Origin: Gyromitra esculenta
Lineage: Eukaryota; Ascomycota; Pezizomycetes; Pezizales; Discinaceae
Length of the DNA stretch: 64,000 bases
Assembly: GCA_038503075.1 (NCBI GenBank)
Contig: JBCAML010000003.1
Coordinates: 2,852,001-2,916,000, forward strand
Direction: 5' to 3'
Shown piece after piece: positions 1 to 10,593 of the stretch. The position numbers were made by a program, and so were the translations under genes. Every line of letters begins with the position of its first letter. Position 1 is the stretch's first letter. A model generated the notes under the pieces. It made no database searches. It saw only the letters and a program-made list of their open reading frames with translations, and was not told the DNA's origin.

Positions 1-144
1 GAGTGCAGCCACAGCCAACTTCGTCTTATCTCCTATTGCCACTTTGCCCGGAACGACCCCTTCCATCAATGTTGGGGCGTAGCAGCTATCAAACGCGAGA
101 AAAAGGTCGAGGGAGAGAAGTGCCCTGACTGTAGCGAAAGTTAG
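1..144 (+). CDS. C-terminal end of a Cys/His-rich (zinc-binding-like) protein, partial
   Basis: The first base of the window is in frame with an open reading frame of 47 codons that ends in TAG at 142-144. The peptide has regularly spaced Cys and His: a C-x-H near the start, C-x-x-A-R and H-x-C in the middle, and a CPDC pair six residues from the end. This spacing resembles the last part of a zinc-binding domain, and the charged run KREKKVEGEK before the CPDC looks like coding rather than chance sequence. The start and most of the gene lie outside the window, so the family is not identified. A terminal exon is the best reading, but a chance ORF cannot be excluded. Confidence 0.5.
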   Translation, partial: ECSHSQLRLISYCHFARNDPFHQCWGVAAIKREKKVEGEKCPDCSES

Positions 145-1094
145 ATCGTGATGGTCGTGTTTTTCTGGTTTGGTGGGGTTTATAGTGATCTTAAAAAAGC
201 CGAGAACTCGGACGCGCAGCGGATCGTCAGAAAAGCGGGTAGCGGAGAAGCGCGTGCATCTGACGTTTGCTTCTTCCCGTGATCTCCGCAAATCGGCATT
301 GGTGTTACCTTGTTTTGTGATCTTTTTTTTGCATGTTCCGGAAGCCATTTTTCCCTTGGCCAGTCAGACTCGTGTCTTTTTAAATTTATTTTATTCCCTG
401 TTCCGTTCTCCCTTTCCCCAGCATGTTTGTGTGGTGTGACAAACAAACAGGGGAAATGATCAGCAATCACATCGACCACGGCGGTGCATTGCGGCAAGAT
501 CTGACGGGTTATGGTAGCAGCCGAAGAGAAATTTAGCAAATGAGAGTGGATTATTTATCAGTCAATAAGAGACTCTTTAAAGTATTCTTTTTTCTTGACC
601 TCTTGATTGCAGTCCCCCATCATCGGGAACTTTACCTGTGTATTGAAATATATCATGCAGCCCCAACCCAAGGAATATCAAGCTCCTCATATGGATGGTC
701 ATAAAGAAGCCGGTCACCAAAAGAAGTCAAGAAGTCCGATTAAAATGAGCTGACAGCATTTGTATATGATCCGTGATTCACATTACACAAGAACTTCTTA
801 CCAAGTGCCGCAGCAGGAATCCGGGAAGGGTAGATCTACCGAACTGGATATCGATATCTGAGGCAGAGCTATATGTAGATTTCAGGCGAAGAACACAGCA
901 TGCCCCACCCATACAGTGAAAATCATGTGCAGACAGCAAGATTTCCTAGATTTTGAGGACCAGTCCCCATTCAAAACGATGCGGACTTGTAGTCAAACGC
1001 GTATGGCTTCCAATGATACGGGCAAGGAGCTGCACCATAGTAATTGCGATTTATATACCTTTCCCCACATGCATCTCGCTATAGCCAACCATTT
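145..1094. other. Intergenic, no supported gene
   Basis: Short overlapping ORFs occur on both strands between 170 and 540 and at 916-1119. None has a recognisable motif or splice-linked continuation. The segment is probably the 3' flank of the preceding gene and spacer. Confidence 0.6.
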
Positions 1095-1224
1095 ACTTGT
1101 TAGCAGGCACACGAACTAGAAAACATGGGGTGTGTGGCTTTGTACGCTGCGGCATTAGGCACGGATTCCGTAGCATACAAAGCCACACCCCCATGTTTTC
1201 TAGTTCGTATGCCTGCTAACAAGT
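1095..1224. repeat. Long near-perfect hairpin (58-bp arms, 15-bp loop)
   Basis: The arm at 1095-1152 is repeated in reverse complement at 1168-1224 with only a few mismatches and one indel. The 15-base spacer is too short for any gene. It would fold into a single stem of nearly 60 bp in DNA or RNA. It lies about 150 bases beyond the stop codon of the Dap1-like gene. No flanking direct repeat was identified, so it may be a foldback MITE or a locally made inverted duplication. Confidence 0.9.
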
Positions 1225-1375
1225 AGAACGCCTGATGGATATTGTATCGTTCACTTTTTTTTCTTAGCAGACTATGTATCTCAAAAGATGATGTTTTTGC
1301 TACCTAAGATGAAACCAGTAACGCGCTGTTCCTCCCTCAAATCTCAAACCCATCGCACCTTTATGATGACGAAGC

Positions 1376-2065
1376 TTAAAGATTTGAGGTACCAGAAACT
1401 TTCCCAGCAATGTTATACCGTTTCGAGAAAAATTTGAACCTAGATATTAGAAAATTGTTAGAACATTCATGAATGGGCACTGCAGCAGGTGCAAGATTTT
1501 CGTACCAATCCTCCAAAACGCCTTTTTCCTTATCCGATAGGTCGGACCATTGGGGAAGGGCATCCTCAGGTTTGACAGAGGATTTAGCCAATGCACGAGA
1601 GGCATCTTTGCCGGCGAATACTATAATAAAGTGGTAAATAACAAGTTCTAGGTTCAGTACAAAGTGTTGGGCGTTGACAAACCGTGATAAGCACCCCCGG
1701 GGGCATAGCTACTGTTTCCAGTCACATCGAAGACAGTCCCCTATTCCCGCCTTTAGCCCTGTACTGAGAAACCCACTATTATTATTATTATTATTATGGC
1801 AAACCTTGATAGCAACGTAGGTGGGATAATCCGAGTTGGTTCCTGTCAAGACCGTTAATGAGCGGAACAAGAGGTAACTGTAGATCATATCGAAAACTCT
1901 CCGCCTCAGACATAAATATGGGCTCGTATATCATAGAGCACAAATCCCATTATCGAACTTACCATTACATTTCGCTAAGTACTCTACTGCGATAGGGTCG
2001 TCCTTAGGAGGTTCAAGCTTGATTGACTCCTTTGGTTCAAAATTTCTGGGTTCTGGAGCCGACAT
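1376..2065 (-). CDS. DAP1: Dap1-like cytochrome b5-fold heme/steroid-binding protein
   Basis: Five exons join into 125 codons plus stop: 2065-1963, 1842-1805, 1740-1683, 1620-1506 and 1439-1376, with phases consistent at every junction. The protein starts MSAPEPRNFEPKE and reads through the conserved blocks AIKGTVFDVTGNSSYAPGG, FAGKDASRALAKSS and FFSKRYNIAGKV. These are the hallmarks of the MAPR family (yeast Dap1, human PGRMC1), a heme-binding b5-like fold that supports cytochrome P450 enzymes such as Erg11 in sterol synthesis. Unlike PGRMC1 there is no N-terminal membrane segment; the whole protein is the b5-like domain. Exon 2 is only 38 nt. The second intron begins GTTTGC, a weak donor, so exon edges there are slightly uncertain. 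Hairpins flank the gene on both sides (1095-1224 and 2268-2367). Confidence 0.88.
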
Positions 2066-2267
2066 GCTGAGATTTAGAATATTTCGTTACCTTTTTTACC
2101 AAAAAAACAAAAGTATAGTGTAGCTTCAAGGAGCTATGTAGAATTTTGCTGAACAAGAGATTGATGAGGGGGAGGAAGTGATGTTGTGCTTGTAAACGAA
2201 TGCAAGGGTGCCAAGAAATCGCTCCCCGCATCTAAACTTAGACTAGTCACTCTCTAAAGCCGGGTTT

Positions 2268-2367
2268 GGGGGAACGCCAAACAGGGGTTTTTTGTATGGA
2301 GACAACTTGTCAGTGGCAACAACCAGACCAAACTTCCATACAAAAAACCCCTGTTCGGCATTCCCCC
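2268..2367. repeat. Second hairpin (32-bp arms, 36-bp loop)
   Basis: The arm 2268-2299 returns in reverse complement at 2336-2367 with two mismatches. It lies about 200 bases upstream of the Dap1-like start codon, in its likely promoter region. Its sequence is unrelated to the hairpin on the other side of the gene. No coding content is visible in the loop. Confidence 0.85.
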
Positions 2368-5300
2368 ATTCACGACTCTCAAGCCAGCTTGGTCCTAATC
2401 TCGCAATTAGCATTTCACTCAGGGTCCAAATCAAGATTTCCTAAACTCTCTCATATGTAATCCCTGTTGCAGCATCAATCCTATTTTTGGCTACTACATT
2501 TACTATAAGACATCCATGAAGCTAGAGGTTGATCAAAGGCTACCTCTAACGCACCCACCAGGTTAGTAACGCACCAAAACTACATGCAAGATTTCGCAAT
2601 CTCGACTTAGTTTGTCGCTATTTATTTTGGAGAATTTACAAGGGCTGCACGTGGCAAAGCAGCAAGAGCACCAGATAAGTGAAAATTTAATATGCATGCA
2701 TACACGGTTACGAAGATGTGAATTCTAAAATTGCCATACATGTAGTTTAAACCGATTCCTCTGGTGTTCTATAACTCAGGGTTACCTTTTATGCACACTG
2801 TTTGAAATTTTGTTATGTGTATGTATATAACTGTATGAGGTACAGCAACCAAATGTCACAATATTCTTAATCGATTCATCTAAACATATACTAACCAGGA
2901 GATATCTTCTCTGGTGACTCTCAAGTACCCCGGATACTCTAATTTTATAAGCTGAATTCGATCGAGAAAGACAGTATCTCTTACGTGTACAGTTCTGGTT
3001 AGTAATACACCGATAGGTTTCCTGGGTGGTTAAGTCTGAAATAAATCTCTGGACAACGTCCTATAATTGTACAGTCCATGGAAATACATCGGTTTGAAGC
3101 ACAGCAGCGGTGCTGTATTCCCCCTCTACTCCGCCTCACAACCGCAGTTCATGCTCTTGTGAAGCAATTTTCTGCATATATCTATAGAACCTCTATAGAT
3201 ATATTATACACTATAAAATATCTAGTATATCTTCTCTTTCAGTTTATAATCGCCTTAATGTGCATCGGCTTAATCTGATCCTTTTTTCAATAAAGTGACA
3301 CAGAATCAACCCTGAATAACACATAGAAATTTACTGGTAGAGCTCAGAATCCTAGCTATCATATATAGCTTCTAGACTGAGGAAATAGTAGACCTTTGCG
3401 CTGGTGAGGAAGGGTTTATTGTTACAACGTGTGAAATCAAGTCAAAGTGCCAAGATTTGTATGAGATCCTGAATTTACCAACTTCCAGTCCACGCCTCTC
3501 CTCCCATGCGCAATATAGAATTTTGAGTTAAAGTGGTGGAAATTGACTCTATCATCTACACATCCTAAAAATTACAGCCTTTTTTCGATGAAAACTGCAG
3601 TCGGGGTAAATATGTGTGAAAATAAAATTTTGATTTATTTCCACAGACTGTATCTTAGACCAGTTCTATGACATCTGTTAAATATTACAGCGTAAAAAAA
3701 CATAGCTCGGCTGTAATGTTGAGTAGCTGCATGTATTGCTATCCTAAAATCCGAAGTCGCTCTTTCTATGTTCTATAGTATACATGCAGAAGAACCTCAT
3801 CTCTAACTAAAGTGTCATAGTAACATCAAGTAAATGGATCTATACATTTAGAAACTAGCTACGATCTTTGAGTAGTGTATAACTGGATTTATCGATGAGA
3901 TATTGGTATGTATATAGATATGGATAAGCTTATGGAGAAATTAGGTACCTATAGGGGCTATTACTTTTACAGAAATCCCCATGAACTAAGATTTTTCAAT
4001 AGATACGTGTATTTGCTTCGGTTGTCGCTTAAGAAGAGGGGAAAGGTTCATGGATCTAGCTTTACGAGTGACAAATTATGATCGCAATATCTCGAATTTG
4101 GGCAACAGCGGGTGTATTCTTCCAAAGTCCCACAACAGGCCTACATGTAGTTATAGTAACGTTTTTACTTTTTTCCCGTGAGACTATTCAAGGTCACATC
4201 ATCATTTCCTTGTTGATTCTAAGGATTGGTCGGGATGCTATGGAGAACTCCGTCTCGATCGACCTGCAGTTCGAACTTACCTGATTTTGAAAAGAAGGGG
4301 GGGAAGATCACCCTAGGCTAGGAATTCGCGTGCATGGGATGGCCATATGGGCACATCTCGCTTCATACCCGTACTCGGGTATGGAGGCAAAATTCGGAAC
4401 GGTTTGAATACTAGTCGGTGGTTTTCATATACTAAAGATTGCAAAAAATCGGAGTATAAACGGCTATCAGGAGGTTTATAGACCTGTAGCGCTAATGCAA
4501 CAAAAGTGGTAGGTTTTCAAAAGTATTTGGAGGAGACAGTGATCCTTGTTCTTGACTTCTAAGCATCTGTTTCATTTTCCAAGTGGTCACAAATCTTGAT
4601 CCTAATTCACCTTCCTACCTGTTCCGATTTTTACCTCCATACCCGAATACTGTTAGTCCGTTCACACCACCTTGATCGTATATGTAGTATCACTGTTGGC
4701 TGCAACTCGACCCCCGAGCCAAGCGCCGATTCTGGGCCCAATTCTTCTGTAATATACACTTTCTTATCTCAACAACACGACCGCAAGCAAACGTTTCACA
4801 GCATATTGCGTTACTAATATATCATGAGATTTTCTTTTGGGTGACGTGGGTACTACATTTTCAGTTGGTTGTCAAAATAACCGGTTCTTGGAATTTTAGT
4901 TAGAAATGTACCGCAATACGACTGAACCCATTTACGACGATATTAGAGACTTTGCGCTTTTAAGCCAGCCCTAATCTTTGACCAACCAGAAGCTGATCTG
5001 TGCCAATCAAATTGCTAGAAATCGGACTAGATCTATTTGCGTAAAGTCTCTATTCAAGACGATGTACACAGTATTAACTTATGTTAGAGGTTGATTCTAT
5101 ATATGATTTGCCTTTAATTGTTTAGCTCCATTCGTAACTGTATTGAATAGCGATGCGCATTAATTGCAATAGAAAAAAGTTGATTTCTTTACTTTGATAA
5201 ACTATAATACAGATAATCAAGTAAAATTCTACAGCACTAAAACACAGTACTAAGAAACATAAAAAGCAACACTTCACAGTCGCACCTACTCAAACCTTCT

Positions 5301-5436
5301 CTACCTCTGTATACACTCGTATAAATACACCTAGCTATAATACTCAGGCGGTGGTCAACATCTCAAATAGTTATATTTCGAAGATGCGAGGAACAGCATT
5401 TCAATAATCATATGATATATTGGCTGTCTGAAGCAC
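2368..5436. other. Long intergenic region, AT-rich, small inverted repeats only
   Basis: No ORF here shows a motif or splice-linked homology. Small structures include a perfect 11-bp palindrome arm pair around 3178-3204, and a diverged inverted repeat of about 30 bp between 4374-4404 and 4618-4648 built around a TCCATACCCG core. The last part serves as the 3' flank of the HSP78 gene. Confidence 0.6.
4942..5055. repeat. Possible MITE with short terminal inverted repeats
   Basis: The left end contains AGAGACTTTGCGC, and the right end reads AGAGACTTTACGC on the opposite strand, giving about 14-bp inverted ends around a 114-bp unit. There is no coding capacity. A target duplication is not clear, so this is a weak call. 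Confidence 0.35.
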
Positions 5437-8107
5437 CTATCCTTCCGTTTCCAGTGCCCCACTCGTATCCGCCGTCTTCGGTTCCTCTTCAGCTTCCCTA
5501 CCCGGTAAAACTTCCAATTCTTCACCGCCTTCCTTAACCCTTATTCTTGCCACTTCATTTCCTCGAATCTCTCCACGAATCAGTCTAACTGCGAGAGGAT
5601 TCAGGAGTTTCTTGTTGATAAGTCTGTTCAACGGTCTGGCACCATATCTGTAGTCGTAACCGTTTGTGCTTAACCACTCTTTTGCCTCTGGATCCACCTC
5701 CAATTTGATGCGCCGGTCATCTAATCTTATCTGCAACTCCTTCAACCGGATTTCGACAATCTCTTTGATGGCGTCCCGGGAGAGACGCTGGAAAACAATA
5801 AACTCGTCGATTCTATTTAGAAATTCTGGAGCATAGGCGTGCTGGACAACGTCCATGACTTTCGCCTTTGTCTCCGGAGAGATAGGGCCGTCTGGTGTAG
5901 CGTCATTGATGAGAATGTCCTGACCAAGGTTGGATGTCAAAACTACAATGGTCGACCGGAAGTCAACTTTACGGCCTTGAGCATCGGTGAGAAAGCCTTC
6001 GTCGAGTACTTGAAGGAGTAGCGAAGAAATGTCCTTGTGGGCCTTCCAAGACTATTAGCAAATAATTTTAGTAAGTAAAACAGAGGAATGGTTACCTTTT
6101 CAAACTCATCAAACAGCAAGACAGCGTATGGTTTCCTTCTTACAGCTTCTGTTAATTGCCCAGCGTCTTCATATCCAACATAACCAGCCGGGCTCCCAAT
6201 AAGCCTACTAACAGTATGTTTCTCCTGAAACTCGCTCATGTCAAACCGTATAACAGCATTCTCAGAAGAAAAAAGGAACTCGGCCATCTTCTTGCACAGC
6301 TCTGTCTTACCCACACCTGTGGGTCCTAAAAACATAAAACTAGCTGTTGGGCGATTACCACTAGCCAGTCCCGCACGTTGGAGACGCACAGCGTCGGCAA
6401 CAGCTTTAAGAGCCTCATCTTGACCTTTTACGAGTTTGCGCAGGGTGTCTTCCATGTGAATGAGCTTTTCAATGTCTCCGGACATGAGTTTCGTCGTGGG
6501 AATCCCTGTGGCCTTAGAGACTACGCGAGAAATATCCTCCGAACGTACTGCGTCATGGAGAAGCGACCTTTTGGAAGATCCATCTCCGTCCTTTGGAAGC
6601 TTTCCCTCCAGATATGGGATGGTTGCATACTGCAATTCGCTCGCCTTCTCAAAGTTTCCTTCTCTCTGATACTTCTCGAGTTCAGATCTTGCTCTTTCAA
6701 GCTCCTCTTTGGTTTTTTTGATATCCTCAAGCTCAGCTCGCTCTTTCTCCCATATTCTAATGAGCTGCTCGACCTTTTCCTGCTTTTCCTTCAATAAAAC
6801 TTCAAGTCTTTCCCTTCGTTCTTTAGAGGCCACGTCGTCTTCCTTCTTGAGTGATTCCAATTCAATCCTAATAGTTAGGATAGCACGATCAAGTTCTTGA
6901 ATCTCATCTGGACGTGATTCCTGCTGAAGTCGAAGCGCAGATGCAGCTTCATCAACAAGGTCGATAGCCTTATCTGGCAGAAAGCGATCAGTTATGTATC
7001 TGTTTGATAGAGTCGCAGCAGCAACTAGAGCATTGTCGGTGATCCGAACACCGTGATGAACTTCATAACGATCCTTGATGCTATTATTCAATCTCAATGT
7101 TAGCTGAGAACCATTAGCAAGGTTAGATGAACGATAGCTTACCCTCGCAGAATACTTATTGTGTCTTCAACTGATGGTTCATTGACTACAATTGGCTGAA
7201 ATCTTCTAGCAAGGGCCACGTCCTTCTCAATCTGGCGATATTCGTTTAACGTTGTTGCGCCGCAACATTGAAGTTCACCACGGCTTAGCTGAGGTTTGAG
7301 AAGATTCGAGGCATCAACAGACCCTTCTGCTTTCCCCAGCCCTAAGAGAGTGTGAAGTTCGTCAATGAAAAGAATGACCTTCCCATGAGCCTCCGAAACT
7401 TCTTTTAAAACCCCCTAAAGCCCATTAGATATACTCAACAATCTCCGAGTTTAAGGAGAGGAGCGGTAAATATATACCTTCAATCTCTCTTCAAAGTCTC
7501 CTCTGAACTTTGCTCCAGCAATAAGCTGACCTAAATCTAAGCTAATAACTCGCTTTTCTTTCATGCTTTCTGGTACCTCCCCGCGGACTATCCTTTGTGC
7601 AAGTCCTTCAAGTATCGCAGTCTTGCCGGTACCAGCGGATCCTATAAGAACGGGGTTATTTTTGGTTCGTCTAGAGAGAACCTGAATTGTCCGCCGAATC
7701 TCTTCATCACGACCAATGACAGGGTCTAGTTTTCCCTCTCTCGCACAAGCAGTCAAGTCTGTCCCAAACTGCTCTAACGCAGACTTTTCTTCTAGACCCC
7801 TAATCAATACATGTGCCTACAAACTTACATGTACTACTCCTATCGGAAGAGCTCGGTGGTACTTACCGCCGCCGCCGCCACCAAGGTCCATTCTATGCGT
7901 TCCACCTGGTGGGTAAGGTCTTCGAGGGCCTCCCCCTCCCCCTCGTCCATTAGCGTATCCTCTGATAGCAACTATTGGCAGGATTCTGGAGGTAGAGACT
8001 GTAGTGATTTGCGAGGGAATTCGTAGTCTCAACCGTGAGCTGTTTCGAGTAGTCGAACTTAGGGCTGGATGAAGTGTTTTAATTGCAATTCGCGACCGTG
8101 AAAGCAT
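5437..8107 (-). CDS. HSP78: Mitochondrial disaggregase Hsp78 (ClpB-type AAA+ chaperone)
   Basis: Five exons (8107-7867, 7791-7478, 7414-7143, 7080-6096, 6042-5437) give 805 codons plus stop, close to yeast Hsp78 (811 aa). The first ~80 residues are rich in Arg/Ser and lack acids, then reach a Gly-rich stretch, as expected for a mitochondrial targeting sequence. Next come AAA+ domain 1 with Walker A GSAGTGKT (about 132-139) and Walker B VILFIDE, a Glu/Lys-rich coiled-coil middle domain (about 330-450), and AAA+ domain 2 with Walker A GPTGVGKT (about 528-535) and LLFDEFEK. The ClpB N-terminal domain is absent, as in known Hsp78. It dissolves aggregates and works with mitochondrial Hsp70. The acceptor of exon 2 was chosen by phase (TCTAG before AAGAAAAG). 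Its C-terminal tail is acidic, ending LETEG. Confidence 0.95.
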
Positions 8108-8219
8108 CTTGAGCTAGAATCTCTGTACGTGTTATTGAGAGAAAGGTGGACTCGATACGCCTTGACAGGCGAGCATTTGTGCAAAGTGCATACTTATAAC
8201 GCAGAGAAAGATCCGTAGA

Positions 8220-8247
8220 GAATTCTGGGCTCTTCTGGAAAACTTCG
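8220..8247 (-). promoter_or_regulatory. Heat-shock-element-like cluster upstream of HSP78
   Basis: About 115-140 bases upstream of the HSP78 start lie GAA-TTC units: GAATTC at 8220-8225, then TTC (8233-8235), GAA (8238-8240) and TTC (8244-8246). The TTCnnGAA core is canonical for Hsf1; the third unit is one base out of register. The position fits a heat-inducible chaperone gene. This is motif reading only. Confidence 0.35.
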
Positions 8248-8249
8248 TC

Positions 8250-9379
8250 ATTATCACAACCATGCGAAGATCATCGTAAATCTGGTCTAGTTGATCTTGG
8301 CGTCATGTGCCCTTCGAAACCAATTTTTGTGCCGCAAACAGATACATAGGGGGGAGCATATCGTAGACAAACACACATGTTTATGATCCAATGTTCGTGT
8401 TGTAAAATTGGTAAGTTACATGTATTCAACGTTAACAGGTAGTATCGGCTGGGGAACCAGAGAATTCTGCAGAGAATTCGCGCAGCAACCGGAGGCGGCG
8501 AGAAAAATTGACTTCAGGTACATACGTGTAGGTACATAAATGTATATATCTACACGTTCTACTCTGGTAAGCGGCCTTAGGGTCATATCACACGATATCA
8601 CTCGATACATGTATATATCACTCGCTAGAACAGCCAACTATGGCTTTCGAGTTCGGTTCATTCGCAGACTCAATACAAGATTCAGTAGCTATAGATAAAG
8701 GATCCACGTATTGCTATAAAACCTCGAGAGAGTTTGAAAGAGTCCTTGAATATGGGATCCATCCGACATACATGCAAATATATGTACCCTCATGCCAACT
8801 CACAGGCAAAAAAAACAAAACTGACATGCAGCTAAGGGTTGGACCATCTCAGATGCTGTCTATGGCAATGTATAATCAACCCCCTTTTGCCGATAGACAC
8901 GATGGGCTTGGTAACTTGGGATGGAATCGTGTCTGATGTACAGATTTAGCGAACATAATGGGTTGGTAGCTCCTATTGGTCCATTTCCATGTCTGCATCA
9001 CGTTAAAAATCTATAAATGTGCCGCCAAGGAAGCCAATATCGATATCAACCTTGTCCATGATCCATACACTCAAGCGGATCTATATACTCGTACAAGTCA
9101 AGAAATCGCGGTTGAGGGGTTTCTCAATCCGACACAGGGCTACTATATCCCTAACCGCTTTACATTCACACCGGTTACAAATCTTTACGATAGCAGTTTG
9201 GTCAACAAGCAAGGCAAGGCATTATTTCAGCTACAAAAATAGCAAAGCATTGCCCCAGAAATCCCAGAACATTGTACGCCCTAGCAGAGAAGGCCACCAC
9301 ATAACGAAAGGGGCTGGGAACGAACTTACTGGAAGTCTATCCAACTTCTGGAATCTACCTGGCATTGTTCTATCCGATC
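8250..9379. other. Intergenic between HSP78 and the Zn2Cys6 gene
   Basis: Three ORFs of 70-130 codons occur here (8640-8936, 8976-9242, 9019-9414), but they overlap in different frames and carry no known motif. The region is better read as the two divergent promoters. TACATGTA occurs at 8417 and 8606. Confidence 0.5.
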
Positions 9380-10593
9380 ATGGATCAGCAGCTAAAGAAA
9401 CATTCTGCCTGTGACGAGTGCCGTATGTCTGCGCTCTTCGGTCCTTACCATCGAATATAAAGATCAGACTTTTGGTTTGCTGACCCATAGTATTGCCGCA
9501 TGTAGGCGCACGAAAGCTCAGATGTTCTGGCTGCTCGTCTGGTTGCGAGCGCTGTTGCCGAGACAAAGTATCGTGCGTATACTCTACTCAAAAACCCATG
9601 GGAAGACCTCGGAAACGGCGTAGAAGCGTAGATCCAATAAACGAGGAAACCCAGTATTCGCCCGTGGGGCTCTCGGTAGTGGAGGTACCGCGCCCTTTCG
9701 TCAGCCATATTGTCGCACAGCAAGATAATGCGGAGACGAGAATGTTTATGAGCGAATTTGAATGGCTGAACAAGTGAGTAACCCCAGATGATTAAGCCAA
9801 ACGATAATAGTAAAATCTCTGATGCCCCTACAGTGATCCAGACTACGGGATTGGGAATCTCGGCGAGTCACCCCCATTTCTCGGGGCAATTGCAGGAAAT
9901 TACCCCCAACCATCTCCGCCGCCTTGGGCTTCAGTTATGATCCGCCGTACCGGAACCTGTGATGATACACTTCTCCCATTCCATCTTCGAGAAAAAGATA
10001 CATTATTGGGATCCGTCGTCAGTGGGGTGGCATCGTATTTCCCTGGGCTGGATGGTGAGGTCCCACTGCCAGTACCATGTTCTTGTCTATCCTCTTTCTT
10101 CGCGACGATTTCAACACTTCGTATCCCACCGCCCGTCCACTCAGTCTCTCTACCGTATGCTATTCAAACCTCAAATTCGGCACTACTAGCCGCCCGAAAT
10201 TCATTCAGCTGCGAATCGTGCCATGCGAACGCCCAGTCCACCTATATCACAAATATGCTCCTAGGGATTCAATTGCCTCTTCTCTGTCAATTTTTCTCCA
10301 GGGTGCTGACATCCATAAATGCCACCACCGGTCCGCAGTATGTTATCATAGGTGATGGGCAGGAGATACAATTGGATGTCGAGTCTTGGCAAGTGGTGGC
10401 AAGAACGGCTATCAGAAAGGAAGCAACGAAGGTTTTAGACCTTGCGGAGGAACTAGAGAGGATGACTGCGCTTTACCATGGAGTGCCAGTGGCCAAAGTT
10501 GGAAACCTCGCTGATCAGTCAGGTAACGAACCGCTCTGCATACGAGTCCTCAAGACCATCAGAGCCGTTGCAGAGTATATCATAGTTCGTTGA
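9380..10593 (+). CDS. Zn(II)2Cys6 fungal transcription factor
   Basis: Three exons (9380-9422, 9506-9773, 9834-10593) give 356 codons plus stop. Splicing the first intron (GTATGT...GTAG) joins SACDECR to ARKLRCSGC and completes a six-cysteine binuclear zinc cluster at about residues 11-38 (CDEC..C..C..C..C). A basic linker GRPRKRRR follows, acting as DNA contact and nuclear signal. The rest is a mid-length regulatory region with CSCLSSFFATIS, CESC and LLGIQLPLL segments, ending RVLKTIRAVAEYIIVR. This layout is common in Pezizomycotina C6 regulators of roughly 350-500 aa. No biosynthetic cluster surrounds it, so the target genes are unknown. Confidence 0.88.

Noticed and set aside
180..539. 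119-codon minus-strand ORF
   Set aside because: No motif, no splice-linked continuation, overlaps an equally unsupported plus-strand ORF.
5839..6900. Several plus-strand ORFs up to 139 codons
   Set aside because: Shadows of HSP78 exons on the opposite strand.
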